Of a stretch of 64,000 nt of DNA, positions 1 through 7,795 are shown one piece after another. This DNA is from Polaromonas sp. Lineage in GTDB: Bacteria > Pseudomonadota > Gammaproteobacteria > Burkholderiales > Burkholderiaceae_C. How positions within the stretch are numbered: the stretch's first letter is position 1; the number at the start of each line of letters is the position of its first letter. The position numbers and the translations under genes were made by a program. The notes beneath the pieces are model-generated. The model worked only from the letters and a program-made list of their open reading frames with translations. It did not search any database and was not told the DNA's origin. The stretch is taken from NCBI GenBank assembly GCA_013298945.1, contig JAAFJR010000011.1, positions 1 through 64,000 on the forward strand, in the 5' to 3' direction.

Positions 1-1733
1 CTACAGCTAGCGGTCAGTCAAGCTTAGCTTCGGGCCAACAATCCACAGCGACCGGTCAATCAAGCCAAGCGACGGGTAGTTTTGCTACAGCTAGCGGTCA
101 GTCAAGCTTAGCTTCGGGTCAGCAATCCACAGCTACTGGTCAGTCAAGCCAAGCGACGGGCAGCTTTGCTACAGCTAGCGGTCAGTCAAGCTTAGCTTCC
201 GGTCAGCAATCCACAGCGACTGGTCAGTCAAGCCAAGCGACGGGTAGTTTTGCCACAGCCAGCGGCCAGTCAAGCTTAGCTTCGGGTCAGCAATCCACAG
301 CGACTGGTCAGTCAAGCCAAGCGACGGGTAGTTTTGCCACAGCCAGCGGCCAGTCAAGCTTAGCTTCGGGTCAACAATCCACAGCGACTGGTCAATCAAG
401 CCAAGCGACGGGTAGTTTTGCTACAGCTAGCGGTCAAAACGCTCAAGCCACAGGTACCGATTCAAGCGCTTTGGGTCAGAATGCAAAGGCTAGCGGCAAA
501 GACTCAAGCGCCTTAGGTCAAAACAGTGTGGCTAGCAACACCAACACAACCGCCAGTGGCCAAAACGCGCAAGCCACAGGCACTGATTCAAGCGCCTTGG
601 GTCAGAATGCAAAAGCCACGGGGACAGATTCAAGTGCCTTGGGCCAAAACAGTGTGGCCAACAATACGAACACTACAGCCAGCGGTCAAAATGCACAAGC
701 TACTGGTCTGAATGCCAGTAGTTACGGCCAAAACGCGCAGGCCAGTGGTGTGAATGCCAGCACCTATGGACAAAACAGTGTGGCTAACAATACGAACACC
801 ACAGCCAGTGGCCAAAACGCGCAGGCCAGTGGTGTGAATGCCAGCACCTATGGACAAAACAGTGTGGCTAACAATACGAACACCACAGCCAGTGGCCAAA
901 ACGCACAGGCTACTGGTGTGAATGCTAGTACCTACGGCCAAGGCTCGACTGCTAGTGGTAACTATTCAACCAGCACCGGTCAAGGCGCTACAGCTACAGG
1001 TACTAGCTCAACTTCTAATGGCCAAGGTAGCAACGCTGCAGGTACCAACTCTACGGCGACTGGCCAAGGCAGTTATGCTGCAGGAGCCAATAGTACAGCG
1101 ACTGGCCAAAACGCCGTAGCAGGTAATGTGAATTCGAGCGCTTTGGGGCAGTCTAGCCAAGCATTTGGCCTGAACAGCACAGCTGTAGGTACGAGCAGTT
1201 TAGCCAGTGGTTCAAATTCAACGGCACTTGGCACATTGTCAGCGGCGACGGGTACACAAACTTTGGCACTGGGTACGAATGCGCAAGCAACAGCCAATAA
1301 CAGCGTTGCATTGGGCTCAGACTCTGTGGCCACACGCGGTGCACAAACATATCAAATCGATTTTTTAAGTACGCAAACATCAGTGGGCGAGGTGTCGGTG
1401 GGTAGCCCAGGTAAAGAACGCCAAATCACCAATGTGGCGGCGGGTTCCGCACCCACAGATGCTGTGAATATGGCGCAGTTCAATGCATCCGCCAACAGAA
1501 TGCGCCAAGGTATTGCATCTGCCGCAGCGTTGGCTGGTTTGGTGCCTGATTCTCGCTCTGAAGGCGATAACCAATTGGCGGTTTCCTTGGGCGGATTTGA
1601 CGGTGCAACATCGATGGCAATTGGCTATATCCGTCGCACACCAGCTGGTATCACCATAAGAGCAGCGATTGCCATCAACGGTAATGGCGGCAGTCGTGTG
1701 GTGTCAAATGTGTCAGCTTCATGGGGCTGGTAA
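1..1733 (+). CDS. Trimeric autotransporter adhesin (YadA/Hia type), 3' part; start lies before the window
   Basis: Partial gene: the frame (first full codon at base 3) is open from the window edge to the TAA at 1731-1733. Seen: hundreds of residues of seven-residue motifs of the type S-x-A-T/S-G-Q-x, the signature of the YadA-like head beta-roll. These are followed by a neck/stalk motif (ERQITNVAAG, then TDAVNMAQF, about 1414-1480) and a C-terminal membrane anchor of about 70-80 residues ending in a terminal tryptophan. Known for the family: type Vc secretion, a trimer with a 12-strand outer-membrane barrel, adhesion to surfaces or host matrix. Signal peptide and passenger start are not visible. 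The head is extremely repetitive at DNA level, so length is likely to vary between strains and the assembly of this stretch could be collapsed. A bidirectional terminator follows. Confidence 0.93.
   Translation, partial: TASGQSSLASGQQSTATGQSSQATGSFATASGQSSLASGQQSTATGQSSQATGSFATASGQSSLASGQQSTATGQSSQATGSFATASGQSSLASGQQSTATGQSSQATGSFATASGQSSLASGQQSTATGQSSQATGSFATASGQNAQATGTDSSALGQNAKASGKDSSALGQNSVASNTNTTASGQNAQATGTDSSALGQNAKATGTDSSALGQNSVANNTNTTASGQNAQATGLNASSYGQNAQASGVNASTYGQNSVANNTNTTASGQNAQASGVNASTYGQNSVANNTNTTASGQNAQATGVNASTYGQGSTASGNYSTSTGQGATATGTSSTSNGQGSNAAGTNSTATGQGSYAAGANSTATGQNAVAGNVNSSALGQSSQAFGLNSTAVGTSSLASGSNSTALGTLSAATGTQTLALGTNAQATANNSVALGSDSVATRGAQTYQIDFLSTQTSVGEVSVGSPGKERQITNVAAGSAPTDAVNMAQFNASANRMRQGIASAAALAGLVPDSRSEGDNQLAVSLGGFDGATSMAIGYIRRTPAGITIRAAIAINGNGGSRVVSNVSASWGW
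3..422 (+). repeat. Five tandem 84-bp coding repeats in the adhesin head
   Basis: Units start at 3, 87, 171, 255 and 339; a sixth begins at 423 and diverges after about 15 bases. Each encodes 28 residues (four seven-residue turns, two canonical 14-residue YadA head repeats). Units differ at only a few mostly synonymous positions, indicating recent duplication or gene conversion. Confidence 0.95.
753..920 (+). repeat. Second 84-bp tandem repeat pair in the adhesin head
   Basis: Two practically identical 84-bp units at 753-836 and 837-920 encode NASTYGQNSVANNTNTTASG plus QNAQASGV. A related unit precedes them and a diverging one follows from 921. It has the same unit length as the upstream array but a different sequence, so the head contains at least two independently amplified cassettes. 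Confidence 0.9.
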
Positions 1734-1903
1734 TTTATTAAGGCGCGCTGTTTTTTTACAAGTGCATTTTGTCATCAACCCATCTTTCACTTTGAAACCT
1801 GCCTTGGCATTGACCCTGCCACAAATGGTGGTGAAGTTGAGGCAGGATAAAAATGCAGCATTTGGGCTGGAATCAGGTGGTTAATCGCAGCGAATACACG
1901 TAA

Positions 1904-1929
1904 AAAAAGCCCTGCTAGTAGGGCTTTTT
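1904..1929. terminator. Bidirectional rho-independent terminator
   Basis: Stem GCCCT/AGGGC with a six-base loop, flanked by an A-run on the left and a T-run on the right. It therefore works for the plus-strand adhesin and for the convergent minus-strand lipoprotein gene. Confidence 0.85.
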
Positions 1930-1946
1930 GATTCAAGCGAATACGG

Positions 1947-2423
1947 TTACTGCTTGGTGTATGGAGATGCTTTGCCCCAACCATTTGCTGATCCGCCTGC
2001 AGTATAGGTAACAATGTTTAATTTTGTACCATCTGTCGTTGCGAAACCGGGAAAAGCTTCTCCAGTTGGTACGGTAATTAGAGCGATAACGTCAGCTTTT
2101 GCACCCAAAAACGTGGTTTCAGCACCGATATTCATCTTTCTAGTAACTAAATTACCAGAACCTACTTGGTTGGCACACGCCGCATCGGAATGAGCGTCAT
2201 ATGTTGCCGTAATCATAATTTCTCCAGCAGATACCTTGGCGTAGTTAGCTTTGTTAATGTAATAGTAAATGTTTCCGCTGCTTGCTGTATCTTGATAACA
2301 GCTCGATTTCCAGTTCCCAACATATTTATCCGCTGGTTCAGACGAATCTCCGCCTCCACAAGCAGCTAAAGTCGCAGCTGCTAATATCGCCAAACTTAAT
2401 TTCAATACGTTTTTCATGTTCAT
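1947..2423 (-). CDS. Small secreted lipoprotein of unknown function
   Basis: About 158 residues. The N-terminus is a lipoprotein signal peptide: basic start, hydrophobic LSLAILAAATLAA and a lipobox ending in cysteine followed by GGG, so the mature protein should be lipid-anchored, probably in the outer membrane. The rest contains a W-x-S-S-C motif and two further cysteines that could form a disulfide, and no domain I recognise. I chose the ATG at 2423 because AAGGG sits five bases upstream; a GTG two codons earlier and an ATG two codons later are alternatives. It is convergent with the adhesin. It shares its general plan (LAACGGG start, about 140-160 residues) with the lipoprotein at 19202, but I see no convincing sequence match. 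Confidence 0.75.
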   Translation of the reverse strand: MNMKNVLKLSLAILAAATLAACGGGDSSEPADKYVGNWKSSCYQDTASSGNIYYYINKANYAKVSAGEIMITATYDAHSDAACANQVGSGNLVTRKMNIGAETTFLGAKADVIALITVPTGEAFPGFATTDGTKLNIVTYTAGGSANGWGKASPYTKQ

Positions 2424-2514
2424 GTGCACCCTTAATGCTGGTTAATGTGAATAAAAACTTTACAAAGCAGACACAATTTATCATGCTCATTAAGGTTTAT
2501 TCATCTAGTCGGCA

Positions 2515-4167
2515 TCAACTTTTAAGAAACATCCGATAAACGGGATTATTCGTCTCTTCAACGTAGGGGTAGCCGAGTGATTTCAAGAAAGAATCAAATG
2601 CTTTGTGGTCTTTAGTATTCACCTGCATGCCTACCAAAATGCGCCCATAGTCCGCGCCTTGGTTGCGATAGTGAAACAGGCTGATATTCCAATCAGGTCG
2701 CATAGCGCTTAAAAACTTCATCAGCGCACCCGGCCGCTCAGGAAACTCAAAACGCAGCAGGCGCTCGTCTTTGGCGAGCAAAGAATGACCGCCGACCATG
2801 TGGCGAATGTGGTCGCGCGCTAGGTCGTCATGGGTTAAATCCAGCGCTTTGAAGCCGTTTTTTGTCAGCGTTTGGGCGACTTTGACGCTCTCGCCCCTCA
2901 CCGTGGTGGTCAAACCCACAAATACGTGCGCTTTGTTGGCGTCGCTGATGCGATAGGTGAATTCGGTGATATTTCGCTGGGATAGCGGAATTTTAGGCTC
3001 TATTGTGGCTGTAGGCAGCATATTTGTTGCCTGAGCAGCTATATTTTTAGGAGTAAATTTCGATAATTTACCACCTGCTGGCAGCGTACCCAGCAACTCA
3101 CAAAAGCGCTTAAAACTACCGCGCTCTTCAGGAATGGTCACGGCAAACAGCGCCTCGCGCTCTTCGCCCACCTCGGCACGCTCGGCGACGAAGCGCAGGC
3201 GGTCGAAGTTCATGTTCGCACCGCACAAAATCGCCGCAAAGGTTTTGCCTTTGGACTTGTGTTTCGCCACGTATTGCTTGATGGCGGCCACAGCCAGAGC
3301 GCCAGCGGGCTCGACGATGCTACGCGTGTCCGTAAACACGTCTTTGATTGCTGCGCACACAGCGTCGGTGTTGACTTCAATGTAGTCATCGACCAAGCCA
3401 GAATTCACCACGCGGAAAGTTTCTTCCCCCACCAATTTCACCGCCGTACCGTCTGAAAACAGGCCCACATCAGGCAATGTGACGCGTTTCTTAGCTTTGA
3501 CGGACTGGATCATCGCGTTCGAGTCATTCATCTGCACGCCGATGACTTTGATGGCTGGGTTGACGGCTTTGATGTAGTTGGACACGCCCGAAATCAGCCC
3601 GCCGCCGCCAATGGCGACGAAAACGGCGTCTAGCTCGCCCAAATTCTGCGTTTGTAGCTGTTGCAGCATCTCCATCGCCACCGTGCCTTGGCCAGCGATC
3701 ACATCAGCGTCATCAAAAGGGTGTACGAAGGTCAAACCTTGCTTTTTCTCAAGCGCGACGGCGTGGGTGTAGGCATCTGAATAGCTGTCACCAAACAGCA
3801 CGACTTCACCGCCAAAGCCTTTAACGGCGTCAACTTTGAGCTGCGGCGTGGTGGTTGGCATCACAATCACCGCGCGAATGCCCATTTTGCACGCGGATAA
3901 CGCCACACCTTGCGCGTGATTGCCGGCAGAGGCACAAATCACGCCTTTTTTGAGCTGCGCTGGCGTCAAATGCGCCATTTTGTTGTACGCGCCACGCAGC
4001 TTGAAGCTGTGCACTTCTTGCTGGTCCTCCCGCTTAAAAAGCACGGTGTTTCCCAAGCGCTGACTCAGGTTTTTGGCGGTTTGCAGAGGGGACACAATCG
4101 CCACATCGTAGACATGGGCGTTGAGGGTTTTTTGTAGGTAATCTTGGGGTGACAGATGTTTGGGCAT
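2515..4167 (-). CDS. ilvA: Threonine ammonia-lyase, biosynthetic (threonine deaminase)
   Basis: PLP enzyme converting threonine to 2-oxobutanoate, first step of isoleucine synthesis. Seen: the PLP-lysine motif SFKLRGAYNKM (K56), SAGNHAQGVALSA, the glycine-rich phosphate-binding GGGGLISG, then two C-terminal ACT-like regulatory domains (RNITEF..., HMVGGH..., RFEFPERPGAL), which in the family bind isoleucine and valine. At 550 residues it is about 35 longer than usual. The excess is a clean insert at about residues 361-394 between the catalytic domain (FCELLG) and the first regulatory domain (RNITEF), produced by an in-frame copy of the interspersed repeat described elsewhere. The long 5' leader carries a terminator-like hairpin. 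Confidence 0.97.
   Translation of the reverse strand: MPKHLSPQDYLQKTLNAHVYDVAIVSPLQTAKNLSQRLGNTVLFKREDQQEVHSFKLRGAYNKMAHLTPAQLKKGVICASAGNHAQGVALSACKMGIRAVIVMPTTTPQLKVDAVKGFGGEVVLFGDSYSDAYTHAVALEKKQGLTFVHPFDDADVIAGQGTVAMEMLQQLQTQNLGELDAVFVAIGGGGLISGVSNYIKAVNPAIKVIGVQMNDSNAMIQSVKAKKRVTLPDVGLFSDGTAVKLVGEETFRVVNSGLVDDYIEVNTDAVCAAIKDVFTDTRSIVEPAGALAVAAIKQYVAKHKSKGKTFAAILCGANMNFDRLRFVAERAEVGEEREALFAVTIPEERGSFKRFCELLGTLPAGGKLSKFTPKNIAAQATNMLPTATIEPKIPLSQRNITEFTYRISDANKAHVFVGLTTTVRGESVKVAQTLTKNGFKALDLTHDDLARDHIRHMVGGHSLLAKDERLLRFEFPERPGALMKFLSAMRPDWNISLFHYRNQGADYGRILVGMQVNTKDHKAFDSFLKSLGYPYVEETNNPVYRMFLKS
3007..3050 (+). repeat. Interspersed palindromic repeat, copy 1 (inside ilvA)
   Basis: Forward orientation on plus; ilvA reads it from the other strand as NIAAQATNMLPTA. 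Somewhat diverged, with one extra codon in the CGGCTA end. Extra host residues extend from about 2980 to 3090. Confidence 0.75.
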
Positions 4168-4199
4168 GTGTCTATGATAAACCGAGGCAAAATCAGCGC

Positions 4200-4242
4200 A
4201 AAAAAAAGCCCCGAGCTACAAAACTTGTTTGGGGCTTGGGGC
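4200..4242 (-). terminator. Terminator-like hairpin in the ilvA 5' leader (possible attenuator)
   Basis: On the minus strand AAGCCCC pairs with GGGGCTT (4206-4212 with 4231-4237), followed by a run of T residues. That is a complete intrinsic terminator placed about 35 bases before the ilvA start codon. A second GCCCC (complement of 4238-4242) sits just before the first arm and could pair alternatively. Inference: either an attenuator controlling ilvA or the end of a small minus-strand RNA. Confidence 0.6.
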
Positions 4243-4274
4243 TTAATCCATCTTTTCAGAGGATGGAGGAGACA

Positions 4275-4319
4275 ATGAATGCTTTCAATAAAATAACAAA
4301 CTATTTATTGTTGGCTTGA
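4275..4319 (+). CDS. Possible 14-residue peptide, unknown
   Basis: ATG to TGA encoding MNAFNKITNYLLLA, preceded five bases upstream by a strong GGAGGA ribosome-binding site. Too short for homology. It lies on the strand opposite the ilvA leader and upstream of the osmC-like gene, so it could be a leader peptide or chance. No terminator follows. Confidence 0.25.
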   Translation: MNAFNKITNYLLLA

Positions 4320-4478
4320 TGTAAGTTTACATAAAAAAGCGCGTTTTGTACAAAATATCTTAGAGTAAACCCTCAATTTAGTGTGTCTTTTTGAGACAAA
4401 TGATGGATAAATCACATTTGGATGATTTTTGTGCAACGATTTACAAACATACACACAGATTTTTAAAAGGAAAACAGC

Positions 4479-4928
4479 ATGGAATGCACAGTTAGTTGGA
4501 CCGGCAATACCGGCGCGCGCTCAGGGATGGGCTTTGTAGCCGAAACCGGCAGTGGCCACATCCTCAATATGGATGGTGCGCCAGATGCTGCAAAACCTGA
4601 AAATGGCGGTCAAAACTTGGCGGCAAGGCCGATGGAGCTTTTGCTAGCCGGCACGGGCGGCTGCACTGCTTACGATGTGGTGTTGATTTTGAAACGCGGC
4701 AGGCTAGATGTGCGCGGCTGCAGCGTCAAAATCACCTCGCAGCGGGCAGAGACCGACCCCAAAGTGTTCACCACCATCAACATGCATTTCACGGTAACGG
4801 GCAAAGACATCCCCGCCAACGCGATTGAACGCGCTATCAAAATGAGCCACGACAAGTATTGCTCCGCCAGCATCATGCTGGGTAAAACAGCACAGATCAC
4901 AACCAGTTTTGAGTTAAACGAGATTTGA
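4479..4928 (+). CDS. OsmC family protein (YhfA-like)
   Basis: 149 residues, full length for the family. OsmC/Ohr proteins are cytoplasmic thiol peroxidases or redox proteins with two conserved cysteines. Here C62 lies in GGCTAYDVV and C128 in DKYCSAS, matching the YhfA-type subgroup, whose function is less certain than that of OsmC or Ohr. AAGGA eight bases upstream supports the ATG. It is a single gene, divergent from ilvA, followed by a copy of the interspersed repeat and a hairpin that separate it from convergent coq7. Confidence 0.88.
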   Translation: MECTVSWTGNTGARSGMGFVAETGSGHILNMDGAPDAAKPENGGQNLAARPMELLLAGTGGCTAYDVVLILKRGRLDVRGCSVKITSQRAETDPKVFTTINMHFTVTGKDIPANAIERAIKMSHDKYCSASIMLGKTAQITTSFELNEI

Positions 4929-4951
4929 GATCATTTTGGAGTAAAATGGCT

Positions 4952-5003
4952 TGCAGCCGTCGTATTTATTGCCTAAGCAGCTATTAAAATAGTAGCAAAA
5001 AAT
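4952..5003 (+). repeat. Interspersed palindromic repeat, copy 2 (intergenic)
   Basis: Forward orientation: the GCCGTCGTATTTATTGCC core, then CTAAGCAGCTATT and the TATTAAAATAGTA arm. Lies just after the OsmC-like gene. Confidence 0.85.
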
Positions 5004-5010
5004 TATACGC

Positions 5011-5038
5011 TGTCATTCCCGCCTTCGCGGGAATGACG
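5011..5038. terminator. Hairpin of the GTCATTCCCGC type between convergent genes
   Basis: GTCATTCCCGC and GCGGGAATGAC form an 11-bp perfect stem with a CTTC loop. This inverted repeat type is common between genes in proteobacteria. There is no T-run, so it may be a repeat element or a mRNA 3' end rather than a classical terminator. It lies between the OsmC-like gene and the 3' end of coq7. Confidence 0.6.
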
Positions 5039-5061
5039 GAAAAGGAAATTGGTTTTACAGT

Positions 5062-5688
5062 TCAAATCCGATGCGCTACAGTCGTCATCACTTTAGCGGC
5101 AGCTGCCATCAGCGCTTTGACGGGGGGCGGTAAATCTATAGCGCCTAAGTCTCGCGCCTCTTGGCCATGGCGAGCTTCATCAGCTTTCATCTCCGCCACG
5201 ATGGCGCGTGAAGTATGGTCGCCCACTGGTAGCAAGTCCAAATGGCTATGCAGGTGCGCTTCTACTTGCGCCTCTGTTTCAAAGACAAAGCCGTAACTCA
5301 CCGCATCGCCGAGTTTGCCCGCAATCAATCCTAATCCAAACGCACCGGCGTACCACAGCGGGTTCAGCAGGCTAGCGCGAGCGCCTAATTCGTCTAAACG
5401 GGTTTGTGTCCAAGCCAAGTGGTCGGCCTCTTCCTTGGCGGCGGCTAAAAAATGTTCCCGAGTAACGGCATTACTTGTCGCCAAAGCACCCGCTGTGTAG
5501 AGTGCTTGTGCACAGATTTCACCCACATGGTTAACCCGCATCAAAGCGCCAGCCAAGTTTTTATCAGCAGCGCTTAATTCTTTTGGTTGTTCATCCAGTG
5601 TTACTGGCGCAGTAAAAGCGCGCGAAGCACGAGGCTGTGCAAACAAGGTGCGAAGTGCCGCGTCAACGGTAGGTATCAGGCTGTTCAT
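5062..5688 (-). CDS. coq7: Coq7, demethoxyubiquinone hydroxylase
   Basis: Membrane-associated di-iron monooxygenase performing the last hydroxylation of the ubiquinone ring. The iron ligands are visible as glutamates and histidines in the two E...ExxH helical pairs: VGEICAQ, AKEEADHLAW, ETEAQVEAHLHSH and ADEARHGQ. The product is 208 residues from the ATG at 5688 (MNSLIPTVDAALRTLF), which matches the family N-terminus. An upstream TTG at 5736 would add 16 residues that do not resemble the family. It is a single gene, divergent from the porin. Confidence 0.95.
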   Translation of the reverse strand: MNSLIPTVDAALRTLFAQPRASRAFTAPVTLDEQPKELSAADKNLAGALMRVNHVGEICAQALYTAGALATSNAVTREHFLAAAKEEADHLAWTQTRLDELGARASLLNPLWYAGAFGLGLIAGKLGDAVSYGFVFETEAQVEAHLHSHLDLLPVGDHTSRAIVAEMKADEARHGQEARDLGAIDLPPPVKALMAAAAKVMTTVAHRI

Positions 5689-5824
5689 GATGTCGATATT
5701 AACGTGAACTGGTACTTTGTTGCAGCTGAACAACAAATATCAAATAAATAGCCCTATTTCACGCAAAGAGTTTGCGAAGTAACAATAGCTTTGTTCCAAT
5801 AGAGTCAGCTTCCCGAACAGGAGG

Positions 5825-5921
5825 TTGGCCCGGGCTTCTGGAGGCGTGAGTTTAATCACATAAACGTGATGAAATCACACAACGGACCGGAGCCCTTTGT
5901 TTAACCTTGGAGAATTTTTAA
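5825..5921 (+). promoter_or_regulatory. Structured 5' leader of the porin gene
   Basis: The roughly 100 bases before the porin ATG include a GGGCTTCTGG segment (about 5833-5842) that can pair imperfectly with CCGGAGCCC (5887-5895), enclosing a smaller TCAC/GTGA hairpin near 5857-5870. GGAG lies ten bases before the ATG. Inference: an mRNA leader stabilising or regulating an abundant porin transcript. Confidence 0.4.
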
Positions 5922-6866
5922 ATGAAAAAGACACTATTGGCACTCGCAGTTGTTGCAGCTTCTGGCGCAGCATTCGCACAAACCGCAACTTTGAGCGGTA
6001 ACTTCACATACGGCTACCGTGCAGACAAAGTAGCTGGCGTTTCTTCAGCTGGTTTGACTACAGATACAGCAGCAATCGCATTGGTTGCTACTGAAGACCT
6101 CGGCGGCGGCTTGAAAGCTACTGCTAAATTGTCACTCGCTGGCATGATGCGTGACGGCGCTGGTACAGGCGAAGACGCTTTTGTGTCTTTGGCTGGCGGC
6201 TTCGGTACTGTGTCTATGGGCGCAGTTGAGTCTGATGACGGCTTGTCACGTGCACGCCCAGGTCCACAGTGGGGCTTGGACGGTAAAGTTCATGCAGCTA
6301 ACGCCAACATCGACTACGTTTCTTACACTTCACCACAATTGGCTCCTGGCTTGACAGCTGGTGTGTCATACGTCGACCGTGGCACAACTGGTGCAGCGAC
6401 TGGCAATGGCGGTACTACTGGTGCTGCAGCTGCTCAGCCATCAATCACAGGTAACGTGACATACGGCGCTGGCCCTATCTCTGCACGTTTTGATGTGACT
6501 TCATGGACTCGCCAAGGCGCTGCTGACGTGACTTCAAACACAAACAAGAACCGTTTCCGCGTTTCTGGTAACTACAACCTCGGCATGGCTAAACTCGGTT
6601 TGGGCTACTTGCAATTGAAGCGTACAACTGGTACAACAGCTAAAGAAGTGGTTGCTACTGTTGCTGCTTCTTTCGGTGCTACAGACCTGGGCTTGACATA
6701 CGAGACGTTTGACAATGCTGGCGTGAAAACAAAGGGCTTCTCTTTGGGCGCTCAGTACAATTTGAGCAAGCGTACAGCAGTTGTTGCTGGCTTGCGTCAG
6801 TGGAAGAAAGACGGCGCAGCTACAACAGACAGCGCTACTCACTTGATGTTGTCACACAGCTTCTAA
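5922..6866 (+). CDS. Gram-negative porin (Burkholderiales type)
   Basis: 314 residues. Signal peptide MKKTLLALAVVAASGAAFA with cleavage before QTATL, then alternating hydrophobic beta strands (LSGNFTYGYR, GGGLKATAKLSL, FVSLAGGFGTVSMG) and a C-terminal phenylalanine (LMLSHSF), as needed for Bam-dependent insertion. This pattern matches the 16-strand trimeric general porins of the order. The specificity loop cannot be assigned. Codon use is strongly biased, consistent with high expression. It has a structured leader upstream and a strong terminator downstream, so it is probably monocistronic. Confidence 0.93.
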   Translation: MKKTLLALAVVAASGAAFAQTATLSGNFTYGYRADKVAGVSSAGLTTDTAAIALVATEDLGGGLKATAKLSLAGMMRDGAGTGEDAFVSLAGGFGTVSMGAVESDDGLSRARPGPQWGLDGKVHAANANIDYVSYTSPQLAPGLTAGVSYVDRGTTGAATGNGGTTGAAAAQPSITGNVTYGAGPISARFDVTSWTRQGAADVTSNTNKNRFRVSGNYNLGMAKLGLGYLQLKRTTGTTAKEVVATVAASFGATDLGLTYETFDNAGVKTKGFSLGAQYNLSKRTAVVAGLRQWKKDGAATTDSATHLMLSHSF

Positions 6867-6905
6867 ATTCAACGCTAGCGTTTAGCTAGTATAGAATTTA
6901 AAGTT

Positions 6906-6940
6906 AAAAACCCCGCTGCATTTCGGTGCAGCGGGGTTTT
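6906..6940 (+). terminator. Rho-independent terminator of the porin gene
   Basis: A 14-bp perfect stem AAAACCCCGCTGCA / TGCAGCGGGGTTTT with a six-base loop, 40 bases after the porin stop codon. The T-side ends in TTTTG. Confidence 0.93.
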
Positions 6941-7000
6941 GTGTTTTAGAGAAGCTATTGATATGCCTAGCTTAATAATGGTTAAATGACGGAGACAAAA

Positions 7001-7744
7001 ATGTGGATTAAGCATGCTTTGAGGTGGTTAGCCATTTCCTGCGCTGTCGTTGGCGTGATGAGCATGCTTGCCTGTAGTCATGTTGCCAAGCAAGACGTTA
7101 AAGAAACGCGTGCTGTTGAAAGCAGTTTTTTTGCAGAATGGCGACATTTCACACTTCCCGGCAAAACCGCAACGGTTTATGATTTCGCTCGAAAAGACGG
7201 TCGCGATACGTTAACAGCCAAAGCAGGCGTCTCGGCAAGCATGATGCGTCGCGATGTGAATATTGCTGCAACCAAGCTTGATACCGTCAATTTCTCATGG
7301 CAAATCCCTGAATTGATAGCAGGCGCTGACCTCGCAGAGCGTGATCTCGACGATTCCCCTGTTCGCATCGTGTTGACTTTTGAAGGCGACAAATCTAAAT
7401 TTTCTGCAAAAAACGCCATGTTGTCTGAGCTAGCACAAGTGATGACTGGTGAGCCCATGCCCTACGCTACCTTGATGTACGTTTGGTGCAACAAGCGTCA
7501 AGCAGGCAGTGTAGTGATTAACCCGAGAACGGACAGAATCCGCAGCGTGGTGGTGGAGTCGGGGTCTAAAAACCTGCGTCAATGGCTAGACTACCAACGC
7601 GATATTCGCGCAGACTTTGAAAAAGCTTTTGGCGAAGCACCCGGTAATTTGATCAGCGTGGGCATCATGACGGACAGCGATAACACCAAAACACAGGCAG
7701 TAGCGGCATACGGCAAGGTATTTTTTGGTGAGAAACCGCTATAA
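7001..7744 (+). CDS. DUF3047 family lipoprotein
   Basis: 247 residues. Signal sequence with lipobox-like SMLAC near residue 25. The body shows features I associate with DUF3047: SAS after the first strand, a conserved W in FSWQIPEL, DDSPVRIVLTFEGD, LMYVWCNKR, RQWLDYQRDIRADFEKAFGEAP and a TDSDNT segment followed by AAYGKVFF. The family has no known biochemical function; its members are envelope proteins. I prefer the ATG at 7001 because GGAG lies six bases upstream; an ATG at 6986 lies before that site. It stands alone after the porin terminator. Confidence 0.8.
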   Translation: MWIKHALRWLAISCAVVGVMSMLACSHVAKQDVKETRAVESSFFAEWRHFTLPGKTATVYDFARKDGRDTLTAKAGVSASMMRRDVNIAATKLDTVNFSWQIPELIAGADLAERDLDDSPVRIVLTFEGDKSKFSAKNAMLSELAQVMTGEPMPYATLMYVWCNKRQAGSVVINPRTDRIRSVVVESGSKNLRQWLDYQRDIRADFEKAFGEAPGNLISVGIMTDSDNTKTQAVAAYGKVFFGEKPL

Positions 7745-7795
7745 GATTTAGTCTTAAACGAATCTCATGAGAGGCTAAAGAGACTGCGAATAAGT

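Larger units (their letters stand above)
4168..4478. other. Gap between divergent ilvA and osmC-like genes
   Basis: 311 bases upstream of two divergent genes. It is AT-rich between about 4270 and 4470 and must contain both promoters. It holds a strong minus-strand terminator-like hairpin (4200-4242) in the ilvA leader and a 14-codon plus-strand ORF with a good ribosome-binding site (4275-4319). Nothing else recognisable was seen. Confidence 0.6.

Noticed and set aside
175-399. Minus-strand frame with a perfect 28-residue periodicity
   Set aside because: It is the antisense shadow of the 84-bp adhesin repeats; the plus frame has the known YadA signatures.
3-422. Regularly repeated units that could suggest a CRISPR or satellite array
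   Set aside because: Units are contiguous without spacers, keep a reading frame and encode adhesin head motifs.
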